A DNA stretch of 64,000 bases from Dyadobacter sp. CY326 (GCF_021390515.1 NZ_JAJUXI010000003.1:372001-436000), one strand, 5' to 3'; shown: positions 8,971-19,009, counted from the stretch's first letter. Notes: generated by a model from the letters alone, not told the origin. Made by a program: numbers and translations.

Positions 8971-11106
8971 ATGTTAAAGCCACTCTCTATCCTCGTTGCC
9001 GCATCTGCCATTTTTCTGGCCGCTTTGCAACAGCAAGATTTTGAAATAAAACCTGCCGAAGACACCGAATGGCCCGAATATCTGGGCGGCCCCGACCGCA
9101 ACCATTATTCGCCATTAACACAGATCAACCACGAAAATGTCAATAAACTAAAAGTTGCGTGGACATATTCCATGCCGGATTCAGGTCAAACACAGGTTAA
9201 TCCGATCATTGTCGAGGGCGTTTTATACGGCGTAACCAACACGGTTCAGGCATTCGCATTGGACGCTGCAACAGGAAAGCAGATCTGGATTTTTGGTGAT
9301 AAATCAAAAAACGGGTCAAACACCAGTCGCGGACTTACTTATTGGAGCGATGGTGATGACAAGCGCATTATGCATTCAATGGGCGCATATTTGTACGCGC
9401 TGGACGCGAAAACGGGAAAACCGATTGAAAGTTTTGGCGAAAACGGAAAAATCGACCTCAGAACCGGCCTTCCGGAAGTTGCGAAAGATAAATACTTGGT
9501 TTCTAACACACCAGGGACGATTTTTGAAGATCTGATCATCATGCCCGTTCGCTTATCTGAGGATTCTGACGCGGCACCCGGCGACCTCAGGGCATTCAAT
9601 GTGAAGACGGGAAAACTGGTTTGGACATTCCATACAATCCCTTATCCGGGTGAATTCGGTTACGAAACATTTCCGCCGGATGCTTACAAAAACACATTCA
9701 CCGGAGCAGCAAATAACTGGTCCGGCACCTCGATTGATCGCAAACGAGGCATTTTGTATGTTCCGACCGGATCTGCGGGCTACGATTTTTATGGCGGAAA
9801 AAGAAAAGGCGCAAACCTTTTTGCAAACTGCCTGCTCGCGCTGGATGTGCGCACAGGAAAGCGGCTTTGGCATTATCAAACCATGCACCACGACATGTGG
9901 GACCGCGACCTCCCCGCCCCTCCCAACCTGATCACCGTGACCCAGAAAGGGCCAGACGGAAAGCCAAAAAAAATTGATGCCGTTGCGCAGGTTAGCAAGC
10001 AGGGTTATGTGTTTGTTTTTGATCGCATTACGGGGAAGCCATTATTTCCAATCAAAGAGGTCAGCGCACCGCAAACAGCGTTGCCGGGCGAATTTCCATG
10101 GCCAACGCAGCCAATTCCGACAAAACCAGCGCCTTACGCACGACAAGCGCATACATTGACCGAAAACGACATCAGCACCCACGCGCCGGACCACGACTCG
10201 CTCGTTATCAAGTTCAAAACTTATCAAAAAGCAATGTTTGCTGCGCCAAGTAAGGAAGGCACGGTGATTTTGCCCGGCTTTGATGGCGGTGCGGAATGGG
10301 GCGGCGCTGCTGCCGATCCGCAGGAAGGCATTTTGTATGTCAATAGCAATGAAATGCCCTGGATCTTAACAATGAAAGACACGCCAAAGGCCAGCGAGCT
10401 CTCGGCATTGAGTCCGGGAGAAAAAGTGTACACAACTTACTGTGTAACTTGTCACGGCCCGCAACGCAAAGGCAATGCAAAAAGCGGTTATCCTTCCCTG
10501 GTGGACATTGGTACACGCCGCGACCGCACTTTTGTAACACAGATAATCACGTCCGGAAAAGGCATGATGCCGGGCTTCACTATGCTGACGGCGGATGAAA
10601 AACAATCATTGGTTTCGTTCTTGTTTAATGATGAAAAAGTCGAAGCCGTTTCCAAAACGACAGCTTCCAAAAAGACCTATTTGCCTTATCAAAGCACAGG
10701 TTACAACAAATTCCTGGACGCCAATGGCCTTCCTGCCATATCACCGCCCTGGGGAACGCTTAATGCCATTGACCTCAATACGGGTGAATATTTGTGGAAA
10801 ATCCCATTCGGAGAAGTTGAATCGCTTAAACAAAAGGGCGTTCCGACGACGGGAACCGAAAACTACGGCGGTCCGGTGGTCACAGCGAGCGGTTTGCTCT
10901 TCATTGCAGCAACTAAGGATGGCAAGTTCAGGGTTTTTGATAAAAAGAATGGCAAACTATTGTGGGAAACAATGCTTCCGGCGGCCGGATTTGCGACGCC
11001 TTCAACTTATGCGGTCAATGGCAAGCAATATGTTGTAATCGCCTGCGGTGGAACCAAGCTTGGGACCAAGAAAGGAAATCAATATGTAGCCTTCGCGTTG
11101 GAATAA
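8971..11106 (+). CDS. PQQ-dependent dehydrogenase with inserted cytochrome c domain
   Basis: A 711-residue quinoprotein of the glucose/alcohol dehydrogenase propeller class. An N-terminal hydrophobic segment (residues 1-19) exports it to the periplasm. Propeller tryptophan-docking strings recur: GKQIWIF, GKLVWTF, GKRLWHYQ, GEYLWKIP, GKLLWE. HHDMWDRDLPAPPNL is the conserved segment seen in glucose-type quinoproteins. A c-type haem site lies inside the propeller: CVTCH at residues 491-495, with MMPGF about 40 residues later as the likely Met ligand. It would oxidise a sugar or alcohol and pass electrons through its own haem to the respiratory chain. No PQQ biosynthesis genes are in the window. 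Substrate cannot be read. Confidence 0.88.
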   Translation: MLKPLSILVAASAIFLAALQQQDFEIKPAEDTEWPEYLGGPDRNHYSPLTQINHENVNKLKVAWTYSMPDSGQTQVNPIIVEGVLYGVTNTVQAFALDAATGKQIWIFGDKSKNGSNTSRGLTYWSDGDDKRIMHSMGAYLYALDAKTGKPIESFGENGKIDLRTGLPEVAKDKYLVSNTPGTIFEDLIIMPVRLSEDSDAAPGDLRAFNVKTGKLVWTFHTIPYPGEFGYETFPPDAYKNTFTGAANNWSGTSIDRKRGILYVPTGSAGYDFYGGKRKGANLFANCLLALDVRTGKRLWHYQTMHHDMWDRDLPAPPNLITVTQKGPDGKPKKIDAVAQVSKQGYVFVFDRITGKPLFPIKEVSAPQTALPGEFPWPTQPIPTKPAPYARQAHTLTENDISTHAPDHDSLVIKFKTYQKAMFAAPSKEGTVILPGFDGGAEWGGAAADPQEGILYVNSNEMPWILTMKDTPKASELSALSPGEKVYTTYCVTCHGPQRKGNAKSGYPSLVDIGTRRDRTFVTQIITSGKGMMPGFTMLTADEKQSLVSFLFNDEKVEAVSKTTASKKTYLPYQSTGYNKFLDANGLPAISPPWGTLNAIDLNTGEYLWKIPFGEVESLKQKGVPTTGTENYGGPVVTASGLLFIAATKDGKFRVFDKKNGKLLWETMLPAAGFATPSTYAVNGKQYVVIACGGTKLGTKKGNQYVAFALE

Positions 11107-11235
11107 GCAGCATTTCCACATTCAGTTTCGGCAGTTTTATTGGTAAAAATTGCTGCTTCACGCAAACATATGCCGGGATTGCCATGTAAAGTGAAATATT
11201 AGTATTCGTTAAACCTCATCTGTCGCAATTCCTGC

Positions 11236-12237
11236 ATGTATACCGCGCGCGAAATTAAATTCGGAATCATCTTTTCATTCGCATGGAAAACGATTCTTTT
11301 CTTTTTTGTCTATGCCTCGATCCTTTGTCTGATCAGCTATTATTCCGGCATTATCCTCGGCATTTCATTCGTGCCCATTGGCTTGATCGGCACCGCTGTG
11401 GCATTTTATGTGGGTTTTAAAAACAATTCGTCCTATGAAAGGCTTTGGGAAGCAAGGCGCATCTGGGGCGCAATCGTCAACGCGAGCCGCACCTGGGGCA
11501 CATACACCATCACTTACATTCAGCCACTTCCCGACGATCCGGATTTCAATCACAGTGAAGTCCGCAGCCAGCTGATTCACCGCCAAATCGCGTACATTAA
11601 TGCAATCAGGATTCAGCTAAGGTCTAAAAGCGCCTGGAATGACACGACTTCCACTGCTCACAACATTGTGAAGGATCAGGTTGAGCACCACGAATCGCCA
11701 CTGCTGCATGCAACAAGTCAGTTCATGCGAGCGGAAGAAACGCAATATGTTTTGTCGAAAAAAAATCCGGCAACGCATATCATGAAAATCCAGGCCAAGC
11801 AATTGGACGATGCATTTCGCAAAGGGGCGATTAACGAGCGGTTCTACGTTCAAATGATGAGCGTTGTACAAGAATTTTATAACCAGCAAGGCGCTGCCGA
11901 AAGGATCAAGAATTTCCCATTTCCGCGACAATATGCTTATTTCAGTAAGGTGTTTGTATGGCTGTTTATTCTGGTTCTGCCATTTGGGCTGGTCAATGAG
12001 TTCGCAAAACTTGGCACAGACATGATGTGGCTTGCCGTGCCGAGTTACATGATCATTGGCTGGGTTTTTAACACCATGGAAATCGTCGGCGACACGAGCG
12101 AAAACCCTTTCGAAAACGCCATCAACGACGTTCCAATGACCGCGATTTGCCGCACCATTGAAATCGATTTGCGCGAAATGCTCGATGAAGAGAACATTCC
12201 TGCGGCAATTACGCCAGTCAATAACATTTTAATGTAA
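11236..12237 (+). CDS. Bestrophin family ion channel
   Basis: A 333-residue bestrophin-like (UPF0187) membrane protein. The N-terminal YTAREIKFGIIFSFAWKTIL, the FVPIGLIGTAVAFYVGFKNN pore helix and SSYERLWEARRIWGAIVN are diagnostic. C-terminal FGLVNEFAKLG, GDTSENPFENAINDVPMTAI and IEIDLREML complete the family pattern. Bacterial bestrophins form pentameric channels; they can be anion- or cation-selective, so the ion is not certain. The gene stands alone between the PQQ dehydrogenase and a convergent AI-2E family gene whose stop lies 9 bases away. Confidence 0.92.
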   Translation: MYTAREIKFGIIFSFAWKTILFFFVYASILCLISYYSGIILGISFVPIGLIGTAVAFYVGFKNNSSYERLWEARRIWGAIVNASRTWGTYTITYIQPLPDDPDFNHSEVRSQLIHRQIAYINAIRIQLRSKSAWNDTTSTAHNIVKDQVEHHESPLLHATSQFMRAEETQYVLSKKNPATHIMKIQAKQLDDAFRKGAINERFYVQMMSVVQEFYNQQGAAERIKNFPFPRQYAYFSKVFVWLFILVLPFGLVNEFAKLGTDMMWLAVPSYMIIGWVFNTMEIVGDTSENPFENAINDVPMTAICRTIEIDLREMLDEENIPAAITPVNNILM

Positions 12238-12246
12238 CGCGCTGAC

Positions 12247-13323
12247 TTATGCGCTGTTGCGCTCGTCAACCTGCTGTTTCACACTTTCCAGATCCATCAC
12301 AGGTTTCTCATTGCCCATTAAGAAAGCAAGAGATTTTGTGTTGGGCAAATATTGAAAAGTAACGCGGATGATTCCCGTAATTGGAATGGCAATGATTGCG
12401 CCGGCAACGCCCCATAACACACCGAAGGCAACCACAGACGTGATGGTCATGAACGGATTCAAATCCACTTCTTTACCGACAACATAAGGTTGCGTAATGT
12501 AATTATCGATCATCTGTGCGGCCGTCATCACAATCAGCACGACCAGCACGCTCGACGGGCCGCCTGAAACCAATGCCAAAAGTGCAGCAAGTCCGCCTCC
12601 GATCGCATTGCCGACATACGGAATGAATGAAAAAACAGCCGCAATCAGCGCGAGCAAGAACGCATATTTGATGCCGCCAATTGTAAAACCGATGCCATAT
12701 AAGATCGCAAGAATGATCATTGCTTTGAGCATGCCATAAAAATAGCCGCCCGATGTTTTGCGGATTTCCTTCAGAGCTTTCCGAACGCGCAGGTGATCCT
12801 CTTTTGGAAAATTGAGTAAGATAAATTCCTTAAAGCGCTCACGCTGAGACAAGAGCAGCACGACATAGACGATAATCAAAATAACATTTGCGATTGTCGA
12901 CCCCACCGAGCCAAGCGCAGCCGAACCGCCACTTCCCAGCTTGGAAAGCATTGTTTTCGCCCGGTCAATTTGTGCTTTGGGGTCCAGCCCAGACTTTTCC
13001 TGAATAAAACCCTGCGCTTCTTTCAAGTATTTTGAGGTCGTTTTCTCAATTTCGGGCCAGTCGTTCGAGATCATTTTGGCCTGGATCGTAAGCAATCCGC
13101 CGAGGAAAACCAGGAATAAGAGCAACACCAATGTGCTGCCCGCGACGGCCAAACCTTTTGATAATTTTTTTGACATTAACCAATCCATAATCGGGATCAG
13201 CATCATCGCAAGGACCACGCCAATGGCAAATGGCGCTAGAAATGTTTTGCCAAAATAGAGTCCGGCAGGGATTGCGATCAATAACAACACCCAACTTAAA
13301 AATTTGGTTACGTCTTCCTTCAT
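12247..13323 (-). CDS. AI-2E family transporter
   Basis: A 358-residue multi-spanning membrane protein of the AI-2E/PerM family (PF01594). Two paired hydrophobic stretches near the N-terminus, a cytoplasm-facing or periplasmic middle (about residues 65-150), and C-terminal helices with FIPYVGNAIGGGLAALLAL and DNYITQPYVVGK, the strongest family motifs. I start at ATG 13323 (MKEDVTKFLSW); the open frame extends 27 codons further to a TTG, but those residues look non-native. Members act as exporters or Na+/H+ antiporters; autoinducer transport is proven only for a few. Function here is not determined. Confidence 0.88.
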   Translation of the reverse strand: MKEDVTKFLSWVLLLIAIPAGLYFGKTFLAPFAIGVVLAMMLIPIMDWLMSKKLSKGLAVAGSTLVLLLFLVFLGGLLTIQAKMISNDWPEIEKTTSKYLKEAQGFIQEKSGLDPKAQIDRAKTMLSKLGSGGSAALGSVGSTIANVILIIVYVVLLLSQRERFKEFILLNFPKEDHLRVRKALKEIRKTSGGYFYGMLKAMIILAILYGIGFTIGGIKYAFLLALIAAVFSFIPYVGNAIGGGLAALLALVSGGPSSVLVVLIVMTAAQMIDNYITQPYVVGKEVDLNPFMTITSVVAFGVLWGVAGAIIAIPITGIIRVTFQYLPNTKSLAFLMGNEKPVMDLESVKQQVDERNSA

Positions 13324-13469
13324 AGAGATGGTGGTTTTAATGCTCGATGGGTTAAAGAATCGTTCCAAAACGGTTTTGAGACGATTTGGAGCTGCATAAG
13401 GCAAGATTCTGCCCCGTTTCCGCTATGGCGTATACGTTTTTCAGCAATTGAATGCGGGGAGGCGACAAT

Positions 13470-14186
13470 TTATTCCAGGCTGCTGGCGAAAGCCAATGCT
13501 TTTTTCAGATCCTCTTCTTTCTCGAAGCTGATCGCATTGTCTTTGAGATAGGCATTCAGCTGCTTTTTGTTATTTGCATAAATCCGGAGCAGATTTGGCC
13601 GGCTTGCCATCAAGACGCGCTCGTTTTTATCAATCAAAAAGAAGATGGCTCTACGCCGCAAGATCACTTTCTCATTGCCCTCCAAAGCCTGGAAATTGCC
13701 GTTTTGGTTAATGAAAGAGGAATAACTCGATATGGCGGAAGTCGCAGAATATTGGTCGTAGGATGCATATTTTTCCTTGCCTAGCCTTACCAAAAATTGC
13801 TTTCTGCCCAGCTTCGTGCCGCCGAAATCTTCAATTGCCTGCACGTGCCCGTGGCCTTTCAAATGATAGTAAAGACTGTCGCCAACGAAGATTTTGGAGA
13901 TAAATTCACTGTCGTTGAAGATAAGCGTGTCTTTTTTTGCATCGATAAAAAGCACTTCGCCGTGCACCAGACTATAATTCATTTTGGCCTTCGAAATCTT
14001 GCCGCTTCTGAATAGAACCCGTCCATCCTGAAATTTATCAAACTGGTAACGCTCATTGAAAGGAATCACTTTCGACACGTCCGAGCCAGTTTTCACACGG
14101 TAAACGTCCCGCGTTTGCGCAAAAGCCGAGTTTCCCGACATTATCAGAACAGCAATTGCGAACCAGGTTTTCATCGTGAGGCCCAT
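13470..14186 (-). CDS. Hypothetical exported protein
   Basis: About 238 residues with a signal peptide ending SAFAQ (cleavage near residue 24). Two ATGs are possible, 14186 and 14174; both keep the signal peptide. The mature part is rich in beta-strand-like segments (GRVLFRSGKIS, GEVLFIDAKKDTLIFND) and ends with a charged helical region. I do not recognise a family. It is 11 bases downstream of the beta-lactamase-like gene on the same strand, so the two may be co-transcribed and act in the periplasm together. Confidence 0.75.
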   Translation of the reverse strand: MGLTMKTWFAIAVLIMSGNSAFAQTRDVYRVKTGSDVSKVIPFNERYQFDKFQDGRVLFRSGKISKAKMNYSLVHGEVLFIDAKKDTLIFNDSEFISKIFVGDSLYYHLKGHGHVQAIEDFGGTKLGRKQFLVRLGKEKYASYDQYSATSAISSYSSFINQNGNFQALEGNEKVILRRRAIFFLIDKNERVLMASRPNLLRIYANNKKQLNAYLKDNAISFEKEEDLKKALAFASSLE

Positions 14187-14197
14187 AACACATTGTT

Positions 14198-15445
14198 TTA
14201 ATATTTCATGATAAATTTAGACAAATCCGGCAGATATTCCTTCTTCCGCGCCAATTCATATTCATAAATCAGCTGGCCCAAATTTTTCATAAACGGATAG
14301 CAAACTTCCTTGTATTCATATTTATCGTCATTATACACGCCATCTTCATTGGATTGCACCACGGAGGTCAGCATAAACTCAACTTTATTTTCAAAGTCAA
14401 CAACAAACGCATTATCAATGATAAAGCCATAAGAATCGCCGTATTTATTAAATATGCGGATGTTCGGTTTCGGCTTGGTTTCCTTGTCAGCGCCGTAGAA
14501 AATGAACTTTGCGTACAAATCCCAGAAGTCTTTCGGATCATATTTTGGAAAATCGCTTTCAGTCGGATATTTGCTCATGTAAGTGTAAATGAGCTCGTAA
14601 TCTTCCGGCTTCAAATTGAACCGCTCATTAACTGGAAACGCTTCCGGGAAAAGCAATTTTTTCATCACCGCCTGCTGATCCGAAATGCTGAATGCATTCT
14701 TATTGGCCATATTAAATGGCTTTGCTACGAACCGGTCAGAACTGTCCAGATAAGCCTTGCCCATCAGCGTGTTGGTCAATGGAAGCGGATAGTTTTCGGG
14801 GTCAAACTTTCCGTGCTGATAAAAAACGAGGCTGTCGCGCTCATAAAATGAAATTGGATTCGTGTGCCGCGAGGTGACTTCGGTGTCCTTCACCGCATAA
14901 CGATTCAAGATCCTGCTCGTTGTCAATCCGTATTTCTTCAACTTTTGATTGATTTCCGCCCGGCTGATGAATTCATAAAGTCTGTTATAAGCATCATTAT
15001 CACTGACAAGCAGGATTTTCTTGATATAATGTTCCAATGACGGAAGCCCGCTTGCCGAAGAACTGTCCCTCTCCACCGCGGTTTGCTTGGCAAATGCAGC
15101 GCCTGTCAGCATGGTGCTTTTCGCTGTCAGTCCCTTCACATTCAGCTCGTTGATTTTTTCAAGCGCAAAAATTACCGTGGGCAGTTTGACCGTGCTCGCG
15201 GGGAAAAAATAATGCAGGTCATTCAGGTTGTAGCTGTAACTTTTGAAATGCGGAACATTGTTTTTATCCCTATCAATTTGCGTGTAAAGGATCTGGACTT
15301 CATTCCTCGTCGGATGGTTCAGAATGCCCGAAAACAGCTCAGGTTTGCTTCGGAGCAACCTTTCGAGCAATAATGTGTCAGGTTGCTGCGCCTGGCAAAG
15401 CTGTGAAAGACCAACAAGCAAATAAGTAAAAAAACGAATCATCAT
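14198..15445 (-). CDS. Class A beta-lactamase-like serine hydrolase
   Basis: A 415-residue exported protein with a signal peptide (MMIRFFTYLLVGLSQLCQAQ). The serine hydrolase triad region is readable: S84-T-V-K87 (SxxK), S148-D-N150 (SDN loop) and a degenerate third motif KYG in FNKYGDSYGF where KTG is usual. This is the PF13354-type penicillin-binding/beta-lactamase fold. It is longer than true class A beta-lactamases (about 290), with a ~60-residue N-terminal extension and insertions. It might be a peptidoglycan enzyme or an esterase and not a resistance enzyme. It may be transcribed with the exported hypothetical gene downstream. Confidence 0.8.
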   Translation of the reverse strand: MMIRFFTYLLVGLSQLCQAQQPDTLLLERLLRSKPELFSGILNHPTRNEVQILYTQIDRDKNNVPHFKSYSYNLNDLHYFFPASTVKLPTVIFALEKINELNVKGLTAKSTMLTGAAFAKQTAVERDSSSASGLPSLEHYIKKILLVSDNDAYNRLYEFISRAEINQKLKKYGLTTSRILNRYAVKDTEVTSRHTNPISFYERDSLVFYQHGKFDPENYPLPLTNTLMGKAYLDSSDRFVAKPFNMANKNAFSISDQQAVMKKLLFPEAFPVNERFNLKPEDYELIYTYMSKYPTESDFPKYDPKDFWDLYAKFIFYGADKETKPKPNIRIFNKYGDSYGFIIDNAFVVDFENKVEFMLTSVVQSNEDGVYNDDKYEYKEVCYPFMKNLGQLIYEYELARKKEYLPDLSKFIMKY

Positions 15446-15457
15446 GTCGATCTAATG

Positions 15458-16240
15458 TTATTCCTCCCAGCCAGGCAAATACGATCCTTCCTCTGTTTTT
15501 ACCGAAGTGGCAACGGCCTCGTTGATGGTTTGCATTTCCGCCGCAGTCAAATCGCGCCATTTCCCGGTGGGCAGGTTGTCCAGCGTGACATTCATGATCC
15601 GCACCCGTTTCAGTTTCGTGACATGATAACCAAGATATTCGCACATGCGGCGGATTTGCCGGTTAAGGCCTTGCGTCAAGACGATGGTAAACACGTGGCT
15701 TGCCTCCTTTTTTACAAAACACTTTTTGGTTACTGTTCCTAAAATCGGCACACCGGAAGCCATTTTTAGAATAAAATCAGGTGTGATCATCTTGTCAACC
15801 GTCACCACATATTCTTTCTCATGGTTGTTGCCGGCCCGCAATATCTTGTTCACAATGTCGCCATCGCTCGTCAGAAATATCAGTCCTTCCGATGGCTTAT
15901 CGAGCCTGCCGATTGGAAAAATCCGCTCCGGATGCCGAATGTAATCGATGATGTTGCCCTTAATGTCGCGCTCCGTCGTGCAAGTGATTCCCACGGGCTT
16001 GTTGAATGCAATGTAAACAGCCGCCTTCTTTACTTTTAGCAATTTCCCGTCAATCTTAACCTCTTCAGCCGCTGTTGCTTTGTCGCCCAAAACGGCGATT
16101 CTGCCATTCAACATTACGCGTCCCTGCTCCACGAGCTTATCTGCCTCACGCCGGGAACAGAAGCCCGTTTCACTTATAAATTTATTAATCCTGATCAAAA
16201 TAGATGTTGTTAATCCGGCCGCTGAATGCCGGCAATGCAT
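15458..16240 (-). CDS. rluF: 23S rRNA pseudouridine synthase RluF family
   Basis: A 260-residue pseudouridine synthase of the RsuA/RluF group. An S4 RNA-binding domain ([20 protein letters not shown], about 17-36) precedes the catalytic domain with [19 protein letters not shown], in which the Asp of GRLD is the nucleophile. The segment [16 protein letters not shown] and the [18 protein letters not shown] block are typical of RluF, which in E. coli modifies U2604 of 23S rRNA. The ATG at 16240 adds about 15 residues of unlikely sequence before the S4 domain, so the true start may be a non-ATG codon slightly downstream. Its gene is divergent from the acetylxylan esterase gene. Confidence 0.88.
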   Translation of the reverse strand: MHCRHSAAGLTTSILIRINKFISETGFCSRREADKLVEQGRVMLNGRIAVLGDKATAAEEVKIDGKLLKVKKAAVYIAFNKPVGITCTTERDIKGNIIDYIRHPERIFPIGRLDKPSEGLIFLTSDGDIVNKILRAGNNHEKEYVVTVDKMITPDFILKMASGVPILGTVTKKCFVKKEASHVFTIVLTQGLNRQIRRMCEYLGYHVTKLKRVRIMNVTLDNLPTGKWRDLTAAEMQTINEAVATSVKTEEGSYLPGWEE

Positions 16241-16367
16241 TATTATTTGAAAGCAAATTACTGCAAATCACAAAATTTATGCTGCTTTTATTAAAGATTC
16301 AGGCTCAATGTCTCTTTTGTCACCTAAGCTTCATTTATTCAAATCAAAAGAAGAAATCAGTTCACTC

Positions 16368-17666
16368 ATGAAAAATCGTTTTTTACCAATTGCATTCCTT
16401 TTCTTGCTTTCCATCATCACCGCGCTCGCCCAGCCTGCCCGGCGGCCCGTTGAGGTCGTCGTAACGACTGACCGCGACGACTGGACTTACAAAACGGGCG
16501 ACAAAGTGCAGTTTTTGATAACAGTGATGCGCAATGGAAATTTGGTAAAAAATGCGTCCGTGCGTTATGAAATCGGCCTTGAAAAATTAGATCCAACCAT
16601 TCAACAAACCAAAATAGCAGCAGATGGCAAGCTCACCATCGATGGCGGAACGCTCAAAACACCAGGCTTTTTGCGCTGCCTTGCCTGGGTCACCGTTGAT
16701 GGCATAGAATATCGCGGCATCGCGACAGCAGGATTTGACCCGTTGAAAATTGAGCCGACCGTAAGCAATCCGCAAGATTTCGACACGTTCTGGGCGAGCG
16801 CCAAAGAAGAACTGGCTGCGGTTCCTATGGATGCTAAAATGACATTGCTTCCCGAACGCTGCACGGAAAAGGTGAATGTATATCATCTCAATTTACAGAA
16901 TCACAAAAAGGGCGTCCGCGTCTACGGCATTTTGAGCATTCCGAAAAAAGAAGGAAAATATCCCGCATTGCTTCGCGTCCCGGGTGCTGGTGTAAGAGCT
17001 TATTACGGCGATGTTGTAACGGCCGAAAAAGACATTATCACGCTGGAAATTGGGATTCACGGCATTCCTGTTATCATGGACCCGTCGGTTTATACGGATA
17101 TGGGACTCGGACTTTTGAATGGTTATCCATCTTACAATCTGGACGACCGCGATAAGTTTTATTACAAAAAAGTTTACCTGGGCTGCGTCCGCGCCAATGA
17201 TTTCCTGACCAGCCTGCCACAATATGACGGCACAAACCTCGCCGTAACAGGCGGAAGCCAGGGCGGCGCGTTGTCCATCATCACAGCCGGACTTGACCCG
17301 CGCGTGAAATGGCTGGGCGCGTTTTATCCGGCGTTAAGCGATGTGACGGGTTATTTGCACGGACGCGCAGGCGGCTGGCCACATTACTTTGATAAAAACG
17401 GAATCAAGGGAAACAACACAAAGGAAAAGGTTAACACGGTTGCTTATTATGATGTGGTCAATTTTGCGAGACGCGTGAAAGTGCCGGGATTATACATTTG
17501 GGGATTCAATGACGAAACCTGCCCGCCGACTTCTATGTATGCGTCGTATAATGTCACAAGCGCACCGAAGGAACTTAAACTTTTCCTGGACACAGGCCAC
17601 TGGACTTATCAGGAAGAAAAGGATGTCATGAACAACTGGCTCATCGAAAAACTTACAAAGAAATAG
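16368..17666 (+). CDS. Acetylxylan esterase family protein (AXE1/cephalosporin-C deacetylase fold)
   Basis: A 432-residue secreted alpha/beta hydrolase. The signal peptide starts at ATG 16368 (MKNRFLPIAFLFLLSIITAL, cleavage after ALAQ); an ATG 20 codons upstream would bury it and is rejected. An N-terminal beta-sandwich-like part (about 25-140) is followed by the AXE1 domain with DFDTFWASAKEEL and the nucleophile in TGGSQGGALSI. WGFNDETCPPTSM carries the Asp and LDTGHWTYQEE the His. It would deacetylate xylan or other acetylated sugars. It precedes the Gfo/Idh/MocA gene by 15 bases, probably one operon for plant glycan use. Confidence 0.88.
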   Translation: MKNRFLPIAFLFLLSIITALAQPARRPVEVVVTTDRDDWTYKTGDKVQFLITVMRNGNLVKNASVRYEIGLEKLDPTIQQTKIAADGKLTIDGGTLKTPGFLRCLAWVTVDGIEYRGIATAGFDPLKIEPTVSNPQDFDTFWASAKEELAAVPMDAKMTLLPERCTEKVNVYHLNLQNHKKGVRVYGILSIPKKEGKYPALLRVPGAGVRAYYGDVVTAEKDIITLEIGIHGIPVIMDPSVYTDMGLGLLNGYPSYNLDDRDKFYYKKVYLGCVRANDFLTSLPQYDGTNLAVTGGSQGGALSIITAGLDPRVKWLGAFYPALSDVTGYLHGRAGGWPHYFDKNGIKGNNTKEKVNTVAYYDVVNFARRVKVPGLYIWGFNDETCPPTSMYASYNVTSAPKELKLFLDTGHWTYQEEKDVMNNWLIEKLTKK

Positions 17667-17681
17667 TTTAAACCCCTTAAC

Positions 17682-19001
17682 ATGGATCGGAGAACCTTTA
17701 TCGAGAAGTCTGCGCTTGCAGGCGCCGCACTATCCAGTGCGGCCTTCTCACCATTGCCACTTTTGAGCGCCGTTAGTCGCGCAGCTCCTTACCGGACCGC
17801 CCTCATTGGCGCAGGCTGGTGGGGAACGAACATTCTGCGCTGTGCTATTCAATCGGGTGAAAACAAGCTTGTTGCACTGTGCGATGTGGATGAAAATCAG
17901 CTCAAAGCGTGCGCTGCGGAAGTTTCCAAACTGACGCCGGACAAGCCTAAGCTTTACAAGGATTACCGCGAGCTTTTGGCAAAGGAAAAACCGGAAGTTG
18001 TAATCGTCGCGACGCCTGACCACTGGCATGCGCTCTGCTGCATTGCGGCCATTGAATCGGGCGCACACGTGTATGTTGAAAAACCAATTTCACATACAAT
18101 TAAAGAAGGTCGCGCGATGGTGAATGCGACACGCAAGCACGGCAAAATCGTCCAGGTGGGAACGCACAGGCGCGTTTCTCCGCATAATGTGTCCGGGATG
18201 GAATTTCTAAAATCGGGTAAAGCTGGCAAAATCGGCATGGCACGGGCATTCGTACATTATGGCGGCGGGCCGGGTCAAAAAACGCCTGATTCTGAGCCGC
18301 CGCAGGGGTTGGATTGGGACTTTTACTGTGGCCCTGCACAGCTTTTGCCTTACAACAAGACAATGCATCCACGCGGATTTCGTAATTATCTGAACTTCGC
18401 AAACGGAACATTAGGCGACTGGGGAATCCATTGGCTGGATCAGGTGCTTTGGTGGTCGGAACAAAAATATCCGAGAAAAATCTACTCGACTGGCGGGCGG
18501 GCCATCCGGCAGGATAATACCGATGCGCCGGACCATCAGGTTGCGGTTTTTGATTTTGACGGTTTCACATTGGAATGGGAACACCGCAACTTTGCGGCTA
18601 ACAATGCCGAAAAAACGCATCCGCAGCAAGCAGTAGGCGTTTACTTTTACGGAACAGAAGGCACATTTCACATGGGCTGGCTCGACGGCTGGACATTTTA
18701 TCCGACAGATCCAAAGAAGCCAATCATTCACCAGGATGCGCAACTGAATAAGCCTGATGATCAGAACATTGCACAGCTTTGGGCAAACTTTATTGAGTCG
18801 ATTAAAACAAACAAGCCTCCCATTTGTGAAATAGAAGTTGGACAGCGTTCAACGAATGTTGCACTGCTCGGGATGCTTTCCTACAAGCTTGGCAGAAGCA
18901 TTGTCTGGGATGGGGAAAAGGAAACGATTGAGGGAGATCCGGAAGCAAATAAGTTGCTGAGCAGGGAATATCGGGGAGAGTGGAAATATCCGCAGGTCTG
19001 A
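17682..19001 (+). CDS. Gfo/Idh/MocA family oxidoreductase, Tat-exported
   Basis: A 439-residue NAD(P)-dependent oxidoreductase. The N-terminus MDRRTFIEKSALAGAAL is a twin-arginine signal, so the protein is exported folded with its cofactor. The Rossmann segment ALIGAGWWGTNI follows at about residue 41, then DKPKLYKDYREL and VEKPISHTIKEGR, which holds the EKP motif with the cofactor-near lysine. The C-terminal alpha/beta domain contains GDWGIHWLDQVLWW. Such Tat-exported members are common in Bacteroidota and Planctomycetota; several are glycoside-processing enzymes. Substrate unknown. It follows the acetylxylan esterase after 15 bases. Confidence 0.9.
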   Translation: MDRRTFIEKSALAGAALSSAAFSPLPLLSAVSRAAPYRTALIGAGWWGTNILRCAIQSGENKLVALCDVDENQLKACAAEVSKLTPDKPKLYKDYRELLAKEKPEVVIVATPDHWHALCCIAAIESGAHVYVEKPISHTIKEGRAMVNATRKHGKIVQVGTHRRVSPHNVSGMEFLKSGKAGKIGMARAFVHYGGGPGQKTPDSEPPQGLDWDFYCGPAQLLPYNKTMHPRGFRNYLNFANGTLGDWGIHWLDQVLWWSEQKYPRKIYSTGGRAIRQDNTDAPDHQVAVFDFDGFTLEWEHRNFAANNAEKTHPQQAVGVYFYGTEGTFHMGWLDGWTFYPTDPKKPIIHQDAQLNKPDDQNIAQLWANFIESIKTNKPPICEIEVGQRSTNVALLGMLSYKLGRSIVWDGEKETIEGDPEANKLLSREYRGEWKYPQV

Positions 19002-19009
19002 AAATAAAG

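Noticed and set aside
10595..11038. 147-codon plus-strand frame
   Set aside because: Shadow frame of the PQQ dehydrogenase gene.
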